This document shows, piece by piece, positions 44,317 to 51,786 of a DNA stretch of 54,094 bases. Position numbers and translations under genes: made by a program. Positions within the stretch are counted from its first letter, which is position 1; every line of letters starts with the position of its first letter. Source of the DNA: Bacteroidaceae bacterium (GTDB lineage Bacteria > Bacteroidota > Bacteroidia > Bacteroidales > Bacteroidaceae); the NCBI GenBank assembly GCA_017619585.1, contig JAFZSA010000045.1, positions 1 to 54,094 of the forward strand, in the 5' to 3' direction. The notes under the pieces are model-generated. The model searched no databases, had not been told where the DNA came from, and worked only from the letters and a program-made list of their open reading frames with translations.

Positions 44317-45552
44317 TCACTTCCTGGTCTGTCCATTACCATTTATCAACCACTTATAGGTGGTCATTTCCTCCAAGGCCATGGGACCACGAGGGCCAAG
44401 TTTCTGGGTTGAAATTCCGATCTCAGCTCCCAGTCCGAACTGAGCACCGTCTGTAAAACTGGTGGGTGCATTCACATAGACGCAGGCAGCATCCACCTCA
44501 CGTTGGAAGCGTTGAGCAGCCTCATCATTCTCTGTAATAATGCATTCGCTATGACCCGATCCATGCGCCTGAATATGCTCAAGAGCCTCATCAATGGAGT
44601 CAACAATGCGAACACTCAGGTCGTAAGACATCCATTCACGGTCCCAGTCGAACGTCTCGTTTTCCTTGGGCTGATGCATACACACCTTGTCCTTCATGGG
44701 TGCCAACAGAGCAGGCAAATCCCCTACCCTGTCTTTATGTACCAAGAGGCAGTCCAGCGCATTGCAAACGCTCACCCTACGTGTCTTGGCATTATTGATG
44801 ATGGCCTTACCTTTCTGCAGGTCGCCATCCTTATCGAAGTAAGCGTGAACCACACCGGCACCTGTTTCTATAACAGGAACACGTGCATTGTCGCGCACAA
44901 ATTCTATCAGTTTCTTGCCACCACGAGGAATGCAGAGGTCAACATATCCCACAGCATTCAGCAATTCTGCCGTTGCCTCGTGAGTGGGCGGCATCAGTGC
45001 TACCACATCAGCAGGCAAATCATCGGACTGAAGTACCTGATGGATAAGTCCCACAATAGCCTCGTTGCTATGCTGGGCATTACGACTACCTTTCAGAATG
45101 CAGGCATTACCACTCTTGAAACAAAGTGAGAAGACATCAAAGCTGACATTGGGACGAGCCTCATATATCACGCCAATCACACCGAAAGGAACACTTACCC
45201 TGCGCAGATACAAGCCATTCTCCAACGTTCTTTCCTTTGTTATAATGCCCAAGGGAGAAGGAAGGGAGGCTACATGACGCATATCAGAAGCTATACCATT
45301 CAACCTGTCAGGCGTAAGCAACAGCCTATCATACAAGGGATCCTTGCTATCCATCTGGGCAAGATCCTTCTTGTTAGCTTCCAAGAGTAAATCTTGGTTA
45401 GCGAGAATGGCATCTGCCAAATGCTCCAACAGGAGGTTGCGTTGCGCATCCTCCACCAGCGCCAAAGCCCTACTGGCTTGTTTTGTATTATGAAACAGGA
45501 GCCTCACCCCATCCCTCTCCAATAGAGAGGGCGAATTATCTGCATTCCTCAT
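44317..45552 (-). CDS. proA: Glutamate-5-semialdehyde dehydrogenase
   Basis: A 411-residue NADPH-dependent gamma-glutamyl phosphate reductase, second step of proline synthesis. Typical blocks: FGVIGVIYEARPNVSFDV, CLKSGN-like CFKSGNACILKGS, DLCIPRGGKKLI, VIETGAGVVHAYFD and the catalytic Cys in RRVSVCNALDCLLVH. The first 17 or so residues (NADNSPSLLERDGVRLL) are translated from a palindromic repeat and do not resemble the usual family N-terminus. The native start appears to have been overwritten. It is 18 bp after proB. Confidence 0.95.
   Translation of the reverse strand: MRNADNSPSLLERDGVRLLFHNTKQASRALALVEDAQRNLLLEHLADAILANQDLLLEANKKDLAQMDSKDPLYDRLLLTPDRLNGIASDMRHVASLPSPLGIITKERTLENGLYLRRVSVPFGVIGVIYEARPNVSFDVFSLCFKSGNACILKGSRNAQHSNEAIVGLIHQVLQSDDLPADVVALMPPTHEATAELLNAVGYVDLCIPRGGKKLIEFVRDNARVPVIETGAGVVHAYFDKDGDLQKGKAIINNAKTRRVSVCNALDCLLVHKDRVGDLPALLAPMKDKVCMHQPKENETFDWDREWMSYDLSVRIVDSIDEALEHIQAHGSGHSECIITENDEAAQRFQREVDAACVYVNAPTSFTDGAQFGLGAEIGISTQKLGPRGPMALEEMTTYKWLINGNGQTRK
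45500..45536 (+). repeat. GC-rich palindromic element at the proA 5' end
   Basis: AGCCTCACCCCATCCCTCTC-CAATA-GAGAGGGCGAAT in plus orientation, read through by proA. Heptamer-like TTTTTCA/TTCTTCA repeats follow at 45554-45580. Confidence 0.8.
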
Positions 45553-45570
45553 TTTTCATTCTTCACTTTT

Positions 45571-46341
45571 TCACTTTTCCGAGAACTCCGTATGAATCGT
45601 CTCTTGTGGTCTTTCTGACAAATCTTTCAGGATATTCTCACGATTACCATTGGCAATGATGACCTTGATACCTGCCTGAGCTACCGAAAGGGCGGTCTTA
45701 TATTTAGATGCCATGCCACCCCTGCCGGCACTACTCTTTTCCGACTGGATATAACGAGACAAATCCTCGCCAGGCTTGATGACAGGTATCACCTCGCTGT
45801 TGGGATCTGCAGGATTGCCCGTATAGATGCCATCCACATTGCTCAGCAACACCAAAGTCTGTGCATCCATCATCTGCGCAATAAGTCCTGACAGTTCATC
45901 GTTATCTGTGAACATCAGTTCTTCCACGCTGACAGTATCATTCTCGTTAACGATGGGAATTACCCCATTCTCCAGCATCACCTGCATACAGGCGCGCTGG
46001 TTTAGGAAGGTACGTTCCGTAGAGAAGTTCTCCTTGGTAGTAAGTACCTGTCCTATATGTATGCCGTATTCACGGAAGAGGTCGTAGTAGAGGTTTATCA
46101 ACTTCACCTGTCCCATAGCCGAGAAAAGCTGTCGCTGCTCTACAGAGTCCAGCATATGATCCACCTGTAACTCCTTTCGTCCACAGGCAACAGCACCACT
46201 TGAAACCAGTATCACCTCGTAATTATGCCAGCGGAGCCACGCTATCTGGTCCACCAAGGCCGACATACGGGTGATGTTCAGCTTACCTTCTGCCATGGTC
46301 AGCACATTGCTGCCCACCTTTACTACAATACGTTTCTTCAT
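45571..46341 (-). CDS. proB: Glutamate 5-kinase
   Basis: A 256-residue amino-acid kinase catalysing the first step of proline synthesis. Motifs: VKVGSNVL, VSSGAVACG, VIPIVNENDTVSVEE, FTDNDELSGLIA and GRGGMASKYKTA. It consists of the kinase domain only and lacks the C-terminal PUA domain of the longer E. coli type, as in many Bacteroidetes. Its start overlaps the argD stop by 4 bp, coupling proline and arginine genes. Confidence 0.95.
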   Translation of the reverse strand: MKKRIVVKVGSNVLTMAEGKLNITRMSALVDQIAWLRWHNYEVILVSSGAVACGRKELQVDHMLDSVEQRQLFSAMGQVKLINLYYDLFREYGIHIGQVLTTKENFSTERTFLNQRACMQVMLENGVIPIVNENDTVSVEELMFTDNDELSGLIAQMMDAQTLVLLSNVDGIYTGNPADPNSEVIPVIKPGEDLSRYIQSEKSSAGRGGMASKYKTALSVAQAGIKVIIANGNRENILKDLSERPQETIHTEFSEK

Positions 46342-47471
46342 GCTAATACGCGCTTGAATTTCTCAATGAACTGCAAAGCCTCATCCATGCTCAGGCACAG
46401 AGGGGGCAACAGACGAATTACGTTGGTACCAGAGCAACCTGTAAAGCAATGCTCCTCCTTGATAAGACGGGTACGGGGCTCCTTGTAGGGAATATCCAAC
46501 TCGATGCCAATCATAAGGCCCTCACCACGGACATCTACTACGTGATAGTTTCCCACCAGTTTCTTCAGTTCGCTTATCAAATAGGCGCCCACCTTGGCAG
46601 CATTCTCTACCAGATGTTCTTCCTCTATGATATCCAATACAGCCAAAGCGCCGGCACAACCCAAATGGTTGCCACCGAAGGTTGTCCCCAACTGACCATA
46701 CACAGGAGTGAACTTAGGAGAAATCAGTACGCCGCCCATGGGGAATCCGTTGCAGATACCCTTGGCCACCGTTATTATATCAGGACGCACGCCCAGGTGC
46801 TGATGGGCAAAGAATTTTCCGCTTCTACCATAGCCGCACTGAATCTCATCGCAAATCAATACGGTATTATGCTTATCACAGAGTTCGCGCAAAGCCTGCA
46901 GGAATTCAGCGCTGACCATACGGATACCGCCAACACCCTGAATACACTCTATGATACAGGCGCAGACATCATCCTTCTCTATTTCCTTCTTCCAGGCCTC
47001 AATATCGTTAAGGGGAAGATATGTTACATGCCCGTTGGCATTGATAGGCGCAATAATCTTAGGGTTGTTGGTAGCTTCTACTGCCAAAGAGGTACGACCG
47101 TGGAAGGCTTTCTCCAAAGAAAGCACACGGGTACGGCCATTATAGAAAGAAGAGAGCTTCAGCGCATTCTCGTTAGCCTCAGCTCCCGAGTTGATAAGGA
47201 ACAAACTATAATCCTCATATCCGCAAGCCTTACCCAGGCGTTTTGCCAACTCTTTCTGCAAAGGGTTCTGTACAGAGTTGCTATAGAAGCCCAGTTTTGC
47301 AACCTGACTGCTGATAGCCTCCACGTAATGCGGATGAGCATGACCAACGCTGATTACGGCATGCCCGCCATACAAATCCAGATACTCCTGCCCCTCACTA
47401 TCCCACACATGACAGCCTTTGCCACTTTCAATGGCTATATCAAAGAGTGGATATACATCAAACAAATTCAT
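46338..47471 (-). CDS. argD: Acetyl-/succinylornithine aminotransferase
   Basis: A 377-residue class III PLP aminotransferase acting on the acylated glutamate semialdehyde. Motifs: LDLYGGHAVISVGHAHP, FLINSGAEANENALKLS, FHGRTSLAV, ICDEIQCGYGRSGKFF and the PLP Lys in TVAKGICNGFPMGG. Given the succinylornithine-type carbamoyltransferase downstream, the natural substrate may be succinylated. A -7 element at 47498-47505 suggests an internal promoter. Confidence 0.95.
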   Translation of the reverse strand: MNLFDVYPLFDIAIESGKGCHVWDSEGQEYLDLYGGHAVISVGHAHPHYVEAISSQVAKLGFYSNSVQNPLQKELAKRLGKACGYEDYSLFLINSGAEANENALKLSSFYNGRTRVLSLEKAFHGRTSLAVEATNNPKIIAPINANGHVTYLPLNDIEAWKKEIEKDDVCACIIECIQGVGGIRMVSAEFLQALRELCDKHNTVLICDEIQCGYGRSGKFFAHQHLGVRPDIITVAKGICNGFPMGGVLISPKFTPVYGQLGTTFGGNHLGCAGALAVLDIIEEEHLVENAAKVGAYLISELKKLVGNYHVVDVRGEGLMIGIELDIPYKEPRTRLIKEEHCFTGCSGTNVIRLLPPLCLSMDEALQFIEKFKRVLA

Positions 47472-47497
47472 AATACCTTATTATTGAAAAAGTGCTG

Positions 47498-47505
47498 CAA
47501 AATTA
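47498..47505 (-). promoter_or_regulatory. Possible internal -7 element for argD-proB
   Basis: TAATTTTG on the minus strand, 27 bp upstream of argD. The 105-bp gap to argC is otherwise AT-rich and featureless. Confidence 0.45.
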
Positions 47506-47576
47506 CAAATAATTTCCACTATTCCGTAATAATGCAGCATTTATTATACCTTAATTAATTGTATTTTGTTTCCTGA

Positions 47577-48617
47577 TTAGAAAGCAGAGGCTTTCAGTTG
47601 AAGGCCTGCCTTCTCGTCAAGACCGAACATCAGGTTCATGTTCTGAACAGCCTGACCCACGGCACCCTTCAGCAAATTGTCGATGCAACTGATCATCAAC
47701 AGTTGGTCTTCGTACTTCTCTACATACACCACAGCCTTGTTAGTGTTTACCACCTGCTTCATATCGGGGCTCTTGGTCACAAAGTGTGTGAAGGCTGCAT
47801 CCTTGTAGTAATCAGCATATATCTGCTGAACTTCCTCCAGCGACTTGTCGCACTTGGCATAAGCAGTTACGAAGATACCACGTGTAAAGCAACCACGCTG
47901 AGGAATGAAGAGCACCCTGCCATCATAACCAGGACAGAGTTCCTGTACCGTCTGGTTGATCTCCAAGAGATGCTGGTGCGTAAAGGTCTTATAGACAGAG
48001 ATATTGTCGTTACGCCATGAGAAGTGCGTTGTTGCTCCAGGCTTCTGACCAGCACCAGTACTACCGGTAATACCGTTCACATGAATATCTCCGCTGATGA
48101 TTCCAGCCTTCAATGCGGGTAACATTGCCAACTGAATACAGGTAGCAAAACAACCGGGGTTAGCGAGATGCTGAGCGGTACGAGCCTGCTCACGATGTGT
48201 CTCAGGGAGACCATAGATATAGTCGTGATCACCCTTGATACGGAAATCCTGAGCCAAGTCGATAATCTTCACGTTGGCAGGAATCTCATGTTCCTTCAGG
48301 AATTGCTCACTCTTGCCATGACCAAAGCAGAAGAACACCACATCTACTTTATCAAATGGCATCTCATCAGTAAACTTCAAATCAGTTTCACCAATGAGCC
48401 CTTCGTGAACATCGCTCACAGGATTGCCGGCATTCGATTCACTATTGGCAAAGACAATCTCTGCTTGTGGATGGTTCAGGAGGAGGCGAATCAACTCACC
48501 ACCAGTATAACCTGCAGCACCCAATATACCAACCCGAAGCCTACCCCCAGCCCCTCCCAAAGGGATGGGGGTTGAATTGTTAGAATGACTTATTTCGTTC
48601 ATTAAGTATGTATGCAT
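47577..48617 (-). CDS. argC: N-acetyl-gamma-glutamyl-phosphate reductase
   Basis: A 346-residue NADPH-dependent reductase with the Rossmann start RVGILGAAGYTGGELIRLLLNHP and catalytic Cys in LANPGCFATCIQLAMLP. Family members normally begin at the Rossmann strand. Here about 28 extra residues (MHTYLMNEISHSNNSTP, LGGAGGRL) precede it, encoded by the end of the DUF559 unit and its palindrome. A second Met at 48602 is equally likely as start. No native ATG is left, so translation now begins inside the inserted element and overlaps the DUF559 gene by 23 or 38 bp. Confidence 0.93.
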   Translation of the reverse strand: MHTYLMNEISHSNNSTPIPLGGAGGRLRVGILGAAGYTGGELIRLLLNHPQAEIVFANSESNAGNPVSDVHEGLIGETDLKFTDEMPFDKVDVVFFCFGHGKSEQFLKEHEIPANVKIIDLAQDFRIKGDHDYIYGLPETHREQARTAQHLANPGCFATCIQLAMLPALKAGIISGDIHVNGITGSTGAGQKPGATTHFSWRNDNISVYKTFTHQHLLEINQTVQELCPGYDGRVLFIPQRGCFTRGIFVTAYAKCDKSLEEVQQIYADYYKDAAFTHFVTKSPDMKQVVNTNKAVVYVEKYEDQLLMISCIDNLLKGAVGQAVQNMNLMFGLDEKAGLQLKASAF

Positions 48618-49032
48618 TAATTAAATTAACAACACTGTCTGTATCGGCAATTATCTGCTCATTATTAAACCTTGCAACTTTATATCCTTTACTCTCCAAC
48701 CAACGCGTTCTTTCTTCGTCAGTTATTTGCTGTTCTAGGAGTTGATGATATTTTCCATCCACTTCAATTATCAGCTTACAAGAAAGGCATACAAAATCAG
48801 CAATAAACTGTCCTATGATATGTTGCCTTCTAAAATGAGCTCCCAACGCATTTCCCTTTAAGAGATTCCATAAAATGAATTCTGCTTCAGTAGATTTTTT
48901 CCTATTTTCTATTGCATATTCTTTAAGAAGAGTATACAATATTGGATCTGCCATTTCATACCCGAAGCTTTTATTATTCTTCATTATGAAATCTTATTCT
49001 CCCTTCCCTTTGGGAAGGGGCGGGGTTAGGCT
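48538..49032. mobile_element. Inverted-palindrome unit carrying a DUF559 nuclease gene
   Basis: A 495-bp unit. The left copy (48538-48571) reads AGCCTACCCCCAGCCCC, TCCC-AAA-GGGA, TGGGGG in plus orientation. The right copy (48999-49032) is its inverse, AGCCTAACCCCGCCCC with the hairpin CTTCCC-TTT-GGGAAG on the other strand. AGCCTA forms both outer ends and the hairpins face inward around a single gene. The right end provides the argG stop codon (gcc TAA) and the left end is fused in frame to argC codon 2 or so. Confidence 0.75.
48580..48984 (-). CDS. DUF559 endonuclease-domain protein (Vsr-like)
   Basis: A 134-residue protein of the DUF559 family, a PD-(D/E)XK-type fold related to very-short-patch-repair nucleases. 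Visible motifs: TEAEFILWNLLKG (Glu35), HFRRQHIIGQFIADFVC (Asp63) and KLIIEVDGKYH (Glu74), followed by RTRWLESKGYKVARFNNEQI. The first residues (MKNNKSFGYEMADP) are also typical of Bacteroidetes members. It is the sole gene between two inverted palindromes in the arginine operon, same strand as its neighbours. Partner and substrate are unknown; association with the palindromes suggests a role in their movement or repair. Confidence 0.88.
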   Translation of the reverse strand: MKNNKSFGYEMADPILYTLLKEYAIENRKKSTEAEFILWNLLKGNALGAHFRRQHIIGQFIADFVCLSCKLIIEVDGKYHQLLEQQITDEERTRWLESKGYKVARFNNEQIIADTDSVVNLINAYILNERNKSF

Positions 49033-50228
49033 CTTTCATTTGGATGTGCCAGATAATATGCACGGAGGGCAGTTGAAGTTACCTTGATGAAGCCCTTGGC
49101 ATCCTCTGAAGACCAAGCCTTGGCAGTCTCGCCATACTCACCCAGCTTGTTCTTAACCAAGTCGTTGGGACTGTCAACACCCATTGTCTGGAAGGTGTAA
49201 GGACGCAGCAAGAGAGAGACCTCACCAGTTACATTACGCTGGCTGCTTGCGAGCATAGCCTCGATATCGGGCATAACAGGCTCCAGGTACTGGCTCTCGT
49301 GCAGGAACATACCATACCAGTTGGCAACCTGATCCTTCCAGTACTGCTGCCACTTGCTCAAAGTATATTTCTCCAGGAATCGGTGTGCACCAATGATAAG
49401 CATAGGAGCAGCAGCCTCGAAGCCAACACGACCCTTGATACCGATGATGGTATCACCTACGTGACAGTCACGACCGATAGCGTAAGATGCGCCAATCTCC
49501 TCTACTGCCTGAATAGCCTTAATCTTATCATCATATTTCTTGCCGTTCACACTTACCAACTCACCCTTCTCGAAACCCAGCTTCAACTCTTCAGGCTCCT
49601 GCCTGGTGGGATGCTTCAGGTAAGCGCTCTCAGGCAAACCCTGTGTGCTATCCAGAATCTCACCGCCACAGATACTGGTACCCCAGATACCTACGTTGTA
49701 AGAGTACTTCAACTTAGTGAAGTCGGCAGCAAAACCATTCTTGTTCAGATAGTCAATCTCCTCCTGACGACTCAGGTTACCATCACGTGTCAGCGTGATG
49801 ATCTCAACACCTGGAGCCATTACCAGGAAGGTCATATCGAAACGAATCTGGTCGTTACCTGCTCCAGTTGAACCGTGAGCAATGGCACTGGCGCCAATCT
49901 CCTTGGCATAACGGGCAATAGCCAATGCCTGGAAGATACGCTCACTGCTGACTGATATAGGGTAGCAGTTGTTACGCAGCACATTACCGAAGACCATGTA
50001 CTTCAGGCTCTTCTCGTAGTATTCCTGTGTAACATCCAATGTTACATACTTGGTAGCGCCCAACTTGTAGGCGTTTTCCTCGTTAGTCTTCAGCTGCTCA
50101 GCGCTGAAACCACCTGTATTAGCACAAGCAGCATACACTTCATAACCCATCTCCTTGGCCAGATACATTACCGTATAGCTGGTATCCAAACCGCCACTGA
50201 AGGCAACAACAACTTTCTTCTTTTCCAT
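49026..50228 (-). CDS. argG: Argininosuccinate synthase
   Basis: A 400-residue enzyme joining citrulline and aspartate with ATP. The PP-loop AFSGGLDTSYTVMYL is at the N-terminus, followed by AHGSTGAGNDQIRFD, the citrulline/aspartate-binding region, and GIKGRVGFEAAAP. The final codons (Ala, stop) overlap the outer AGCCTAA end of the palindromic unit. Upstream are a heptamer array and a partial palindrome separating it from the GNAT gene. Confidence 0.97.
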   Translation of the reverse strand: MEKKKVVVAFSGGLDTSYTVMYLAKEMGYEVYAACANTGGFSAEQLKTNEENAYKLGATKYVTLDVTQEYYEKSLKYMVFGNVLRNNCYPISVSSERIFQALAIARYAKEIGASAIAHGSTGAGNDQIRFDMTFLVMAPGVEIITLTRDGNLSRQEEIDYLNKNGFAADFTKLKYSYNVGIWGTSICGGEILDSTQGLPESAYLKHPTRQEPEELKLGFEKGELVSVNGKKYDDKIKAIQAVEEIGASYAIGRDCHVGDTIIGIKGRVGFEAAAPMLIIGAHRFLEKYTLSKWQQYWKDQVANWYGMFLHESQYLEPVMPDIEAMLASSQRNVTGEVSLLLRPYTFQTMGVDSPNDLVKNKLGEYGETAKAWSSEDAKGFIKVTSTALRAYYLAHPNERA

Positions 50229-50235
50229 CTTATTT

Positions 50236-50270
50236 AATTCACAATTCTTAATTCATAATTCATAATTGAA
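50236..50270. repeat. 7-bp tandem repeats (AATTCAT) upstream of argG
   Basis: AATTCAC, AATTCTT, AATTCAT, AATTCAT, AATTGAA, adjoining a partial palindrome copy at 50273-50294. Confidence 0.85.
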
Positions 50271-50272
50271 CC

Positions 50273-50294
50273 ACTTCCTTTAGGTGAGGGGGCT
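50273..50294 (-). repeat. Partial GC-rich palindromic element
   Basis: Minus orientation GAAGCCCCCTCACC-TAAA-GGAAG, a degenerate copy in the gap between argG and the GNAT gene. Confidence 0.5.
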
Positions 50295-50918
50295 TCATTC
50301 TATCCCCCTTAATACCAATGTTCTCATTACATCCTTGATAACCTCAAGCGATGTAGGTTCGCCGTGATGTTTCTCTGGATCCCACAACATACCGGTGCAG
50401 ACACAGAACTTACGGTTCTTAGACTCCAGGATACCATGATTGATGCAACCCTGACATCCATGCCAGAAAGCCTCATCATCAGTCAACTGGTTAAAGCTGA
50501 CAGGCACATAACCCAAGGCTGTATTCATCTTCATCACAGCATCGCCGCTGGTCAGACTGAATATCTTGGCATGAGGCCAACGCAGACGTGCCAATGTAAA
50601 GGTATAGTCCTTAATACGCTTGGCAATGCCCAGTCCCTGATAATCAGGATGCACAATCAGACCACTGGTAGTAACATAGTGCTTGTTACCCCATGTCTCA
50701 ATGTAGCTGAATCCAGCAAACTTATCACCATGCAGGGCCAGAACAGCCTTACCCTCCTTCATCTTGGTTGCCACATACTCATGTGTACGTTCTGCAATAC
50801 CTGTTCCACGCTTCTTGGCAGCCTCACGGATTGTATCCAATATGGTATCAACATACTTCTCATGACACGCATCAGCCACCAAGATCTTTATATCCTCAAT
50901 CTTTATATCACTCATCAC
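50295..50918 (-). CDS. GNAT acyltransferase of the arginine operon (candidate acylglutamate synthase)
   Basis: A 207-residue GNAT protein. The acyl-CoA-binding region is LIVHPDYQGLGIAKRI (about 87-102), preceded by strand GFSYIETW. The C-terminal part holds four cysteines (Cys155, Cys158, Cys172, Cys174) in CQGC...CVC spacing that could bind metal. It lies between argR and argG, where the first enzyme of the acylated pathway would be expected, so it is a candidate N-acetyl- or N-succinylglutamate synthase. That is inference from position. Start may be Met1 or Met2. Confidence 0.82.
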   Translation of the reverse strand: MMSDIKIEDIKILVADACHEKYVDTILDTIREAAKKRGTGIAERTHEYVATKMKEGKAVLALHGDKFAGFSYIETWGNKHYVTTSGLIVHPDYQGLGIAKRIKDYTFTLARLRWPHAKIFSLTSGDAVMKMNTALGYVPVSFNQLTDDEAFWHGCQGCINHGILESKNRKFCVCTGMLWDPEKHHGEPTSLEVIKDVMRTLVLRGIE

Positions 50919-50924
50919 CTTATC

Positions 50925-50959
50925 AATTCATAATTCATAGTTCATAATTCATAGTTCCC
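50925..50959. repeat. 7-bp tandem repeats between argR and the GNAT gene
   Basis: AATTCAT, AATTCAT, AGTTCAT, AATTCAT, AGTTCCC. A second array (CATTCTT, CACTCTT, CACTCTT, CATTTCC) follows at 50984-51011, making two unlike heptamer arrays in one gap. Confidence 0.85.
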
Positions 50960-51009
50960 AATTAAGAGCGGCAGCAAATTCTTCATTCTTCACTCTTCAC
51001 TCTTCATTT

Positions 51010-51037
51010 CCAATTAGCTTGGCATCAAGCTAATTGG
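51010..51037 (-). other. Perfect 12-bp hairpin at the argR 3' end
   Basis: CCAATTAGCTTG (51010-51021) and CAAGCTAATTGG (51026-51037) around GCAT. The argR stop codon lies at the loop. No T-run follows, so it may be an intercistronic stability or attenuation hairpin rather than a simple terminator. Confidence 0.7.
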
Positions 51038-51495
51038 GAAACTATCTCCCCTATTGCCTCTCTGGCTACTTCTCTTTCTACATCTTCCTGTAAGACTACC
51101 AGTACTGTATCGTCACCGGCAACCGTTCCCAGAAAGTAAGGGCTATCGGCATTATCAATGTCGTAGGCCACCATACTGGCATGCCCGGGTGGCGTATGCA
51201 CCACCATCAGGTTGCCCGAGAAGACCACTCGCCAGCATCGCTTATCCTTCTCCTCACGTGTCAGCACAGGCGAGAACATACCCTCTCTGGGCAATGCATA
51301 GACGCTGTGCCCATTGCGTCCGCGCACCTTACTGATACGCAGTTGCTTCAGGTCGCGACTCAATGTAGTCTGTGTGCAAGGAAAGCCAGCCTTATCCAGT
51401 TCAATCTGCAAATCCTCCTGACTTTCAAGTGCCTGCGAGCTAACTATCAGCCTAATGGCTTGCAAACGGGTCTTTTTATCCTGTCTTTTTTGCAT
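51025..51495 (-). CDS. argR: Arginine repressor
   Basis: A 156-residue protein with an N-terminal winged helix (RLIVSSQALESQEDLQIELDK, TQTTLSRDLKQLRI) and a C-terminal hexamerisation and arginine-binding core (FLGTVAGDDTVLVVL). The GDDT segment is at the arginine site. It heads the arginine biosynthetic cluster and probably represses it and itself. Several ATGCA-containing repeats lie at and above its promoter. Confidence 0.96.
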   Translation of the reverse strand: MQKRQDKKTRLQAIRLIVSSQALESQEDLQIELDKAGFPCTQTTLSRDLKQLRISKVRGRNGHSVYALPREGMFSPVLTREEKDKRCWRVVFSGNLMVVHTPPGHASMVAYDIDNADSPYFLGTVAGDDTVLVVLQEDVEREVAREAIGEIVSQLA

Positions 51496-51601
51496 ATTTC
51501 TTTAATTTTCGGGTGCAAAGATACGACATATTCTTGGAATAATAACAGAAATATGCAAAGAATATGCACTCAAAACGCAGATTTCTTGCATTTTTATGCA
51601 A
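51491..51601 (-). promoter_or_regulatory. argR promoter with candidate ARG boxes
   Basis: -7 TATCTTTG on the minus strand at 51516-51523. Around it lie TGCATATTT (51491-51499, overlapping the start codon), direct repeats AATATGCA (51550-51557 and 51561-51568), and the inverted repeat TTGCAT-TTTT-ATGCAA (51586-51601). These are candidate ArgR sites by position and symmetry only. Confidence 0.5.
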
Positions 51602-51618
51602 AACAAAAGCATAACAAG

Positions 51619-51651
51619 AAAAGCACCAACCTTTTGGGGTTGATGCTTTTA
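51619..51651 (-). terminator. Terminator of tRNA-Phe
   Basis: On the minus strand AAAAGCATCAACC / GGTTGGTGCTTTT with one mismatch, ending in T-rich sequence. Confidence 0.75.
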
Positions 51652-51658
51652 TTTAGTG

Positions 51659-51731
51659 TGGTGCCACCAGGAATCGAACCGGGGACACAAGGATTTTCAG
51701 TCCTTTGCTCTACCAACTGAGCTATGGCACC
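51659..51731 (-). tRNA. tRNA-Phe (GAA)
   Basis: A 73-nt cloverleaf on the minus strand: acceptor GGTGCCA / TGGCACC with discriminator A, D-arm TAGCTCAGTTGGTAGAGCA, anticodon arm AAGGA-CTGAAAA-TCCTT (anticodon GAA) and T-arm GGTTCGATTCC. The CCA end is not encoded. A -7 TACCTTTG at 51750-51757 lies 19 bp upstream. Confidence 0.97.
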
Positions 51732-51786
51732 GTTTTGCGTTTGCGGGTGCAAAGGTAAGCACTTTTTTTGGACCAGCCAAAAGAAA

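Noticed and set aside
46449..47558. Long plus-strand open frame opposite argD
   Set aside because: It is a shadow of argD, which shows complete aminotransferase motifs on the other strand.
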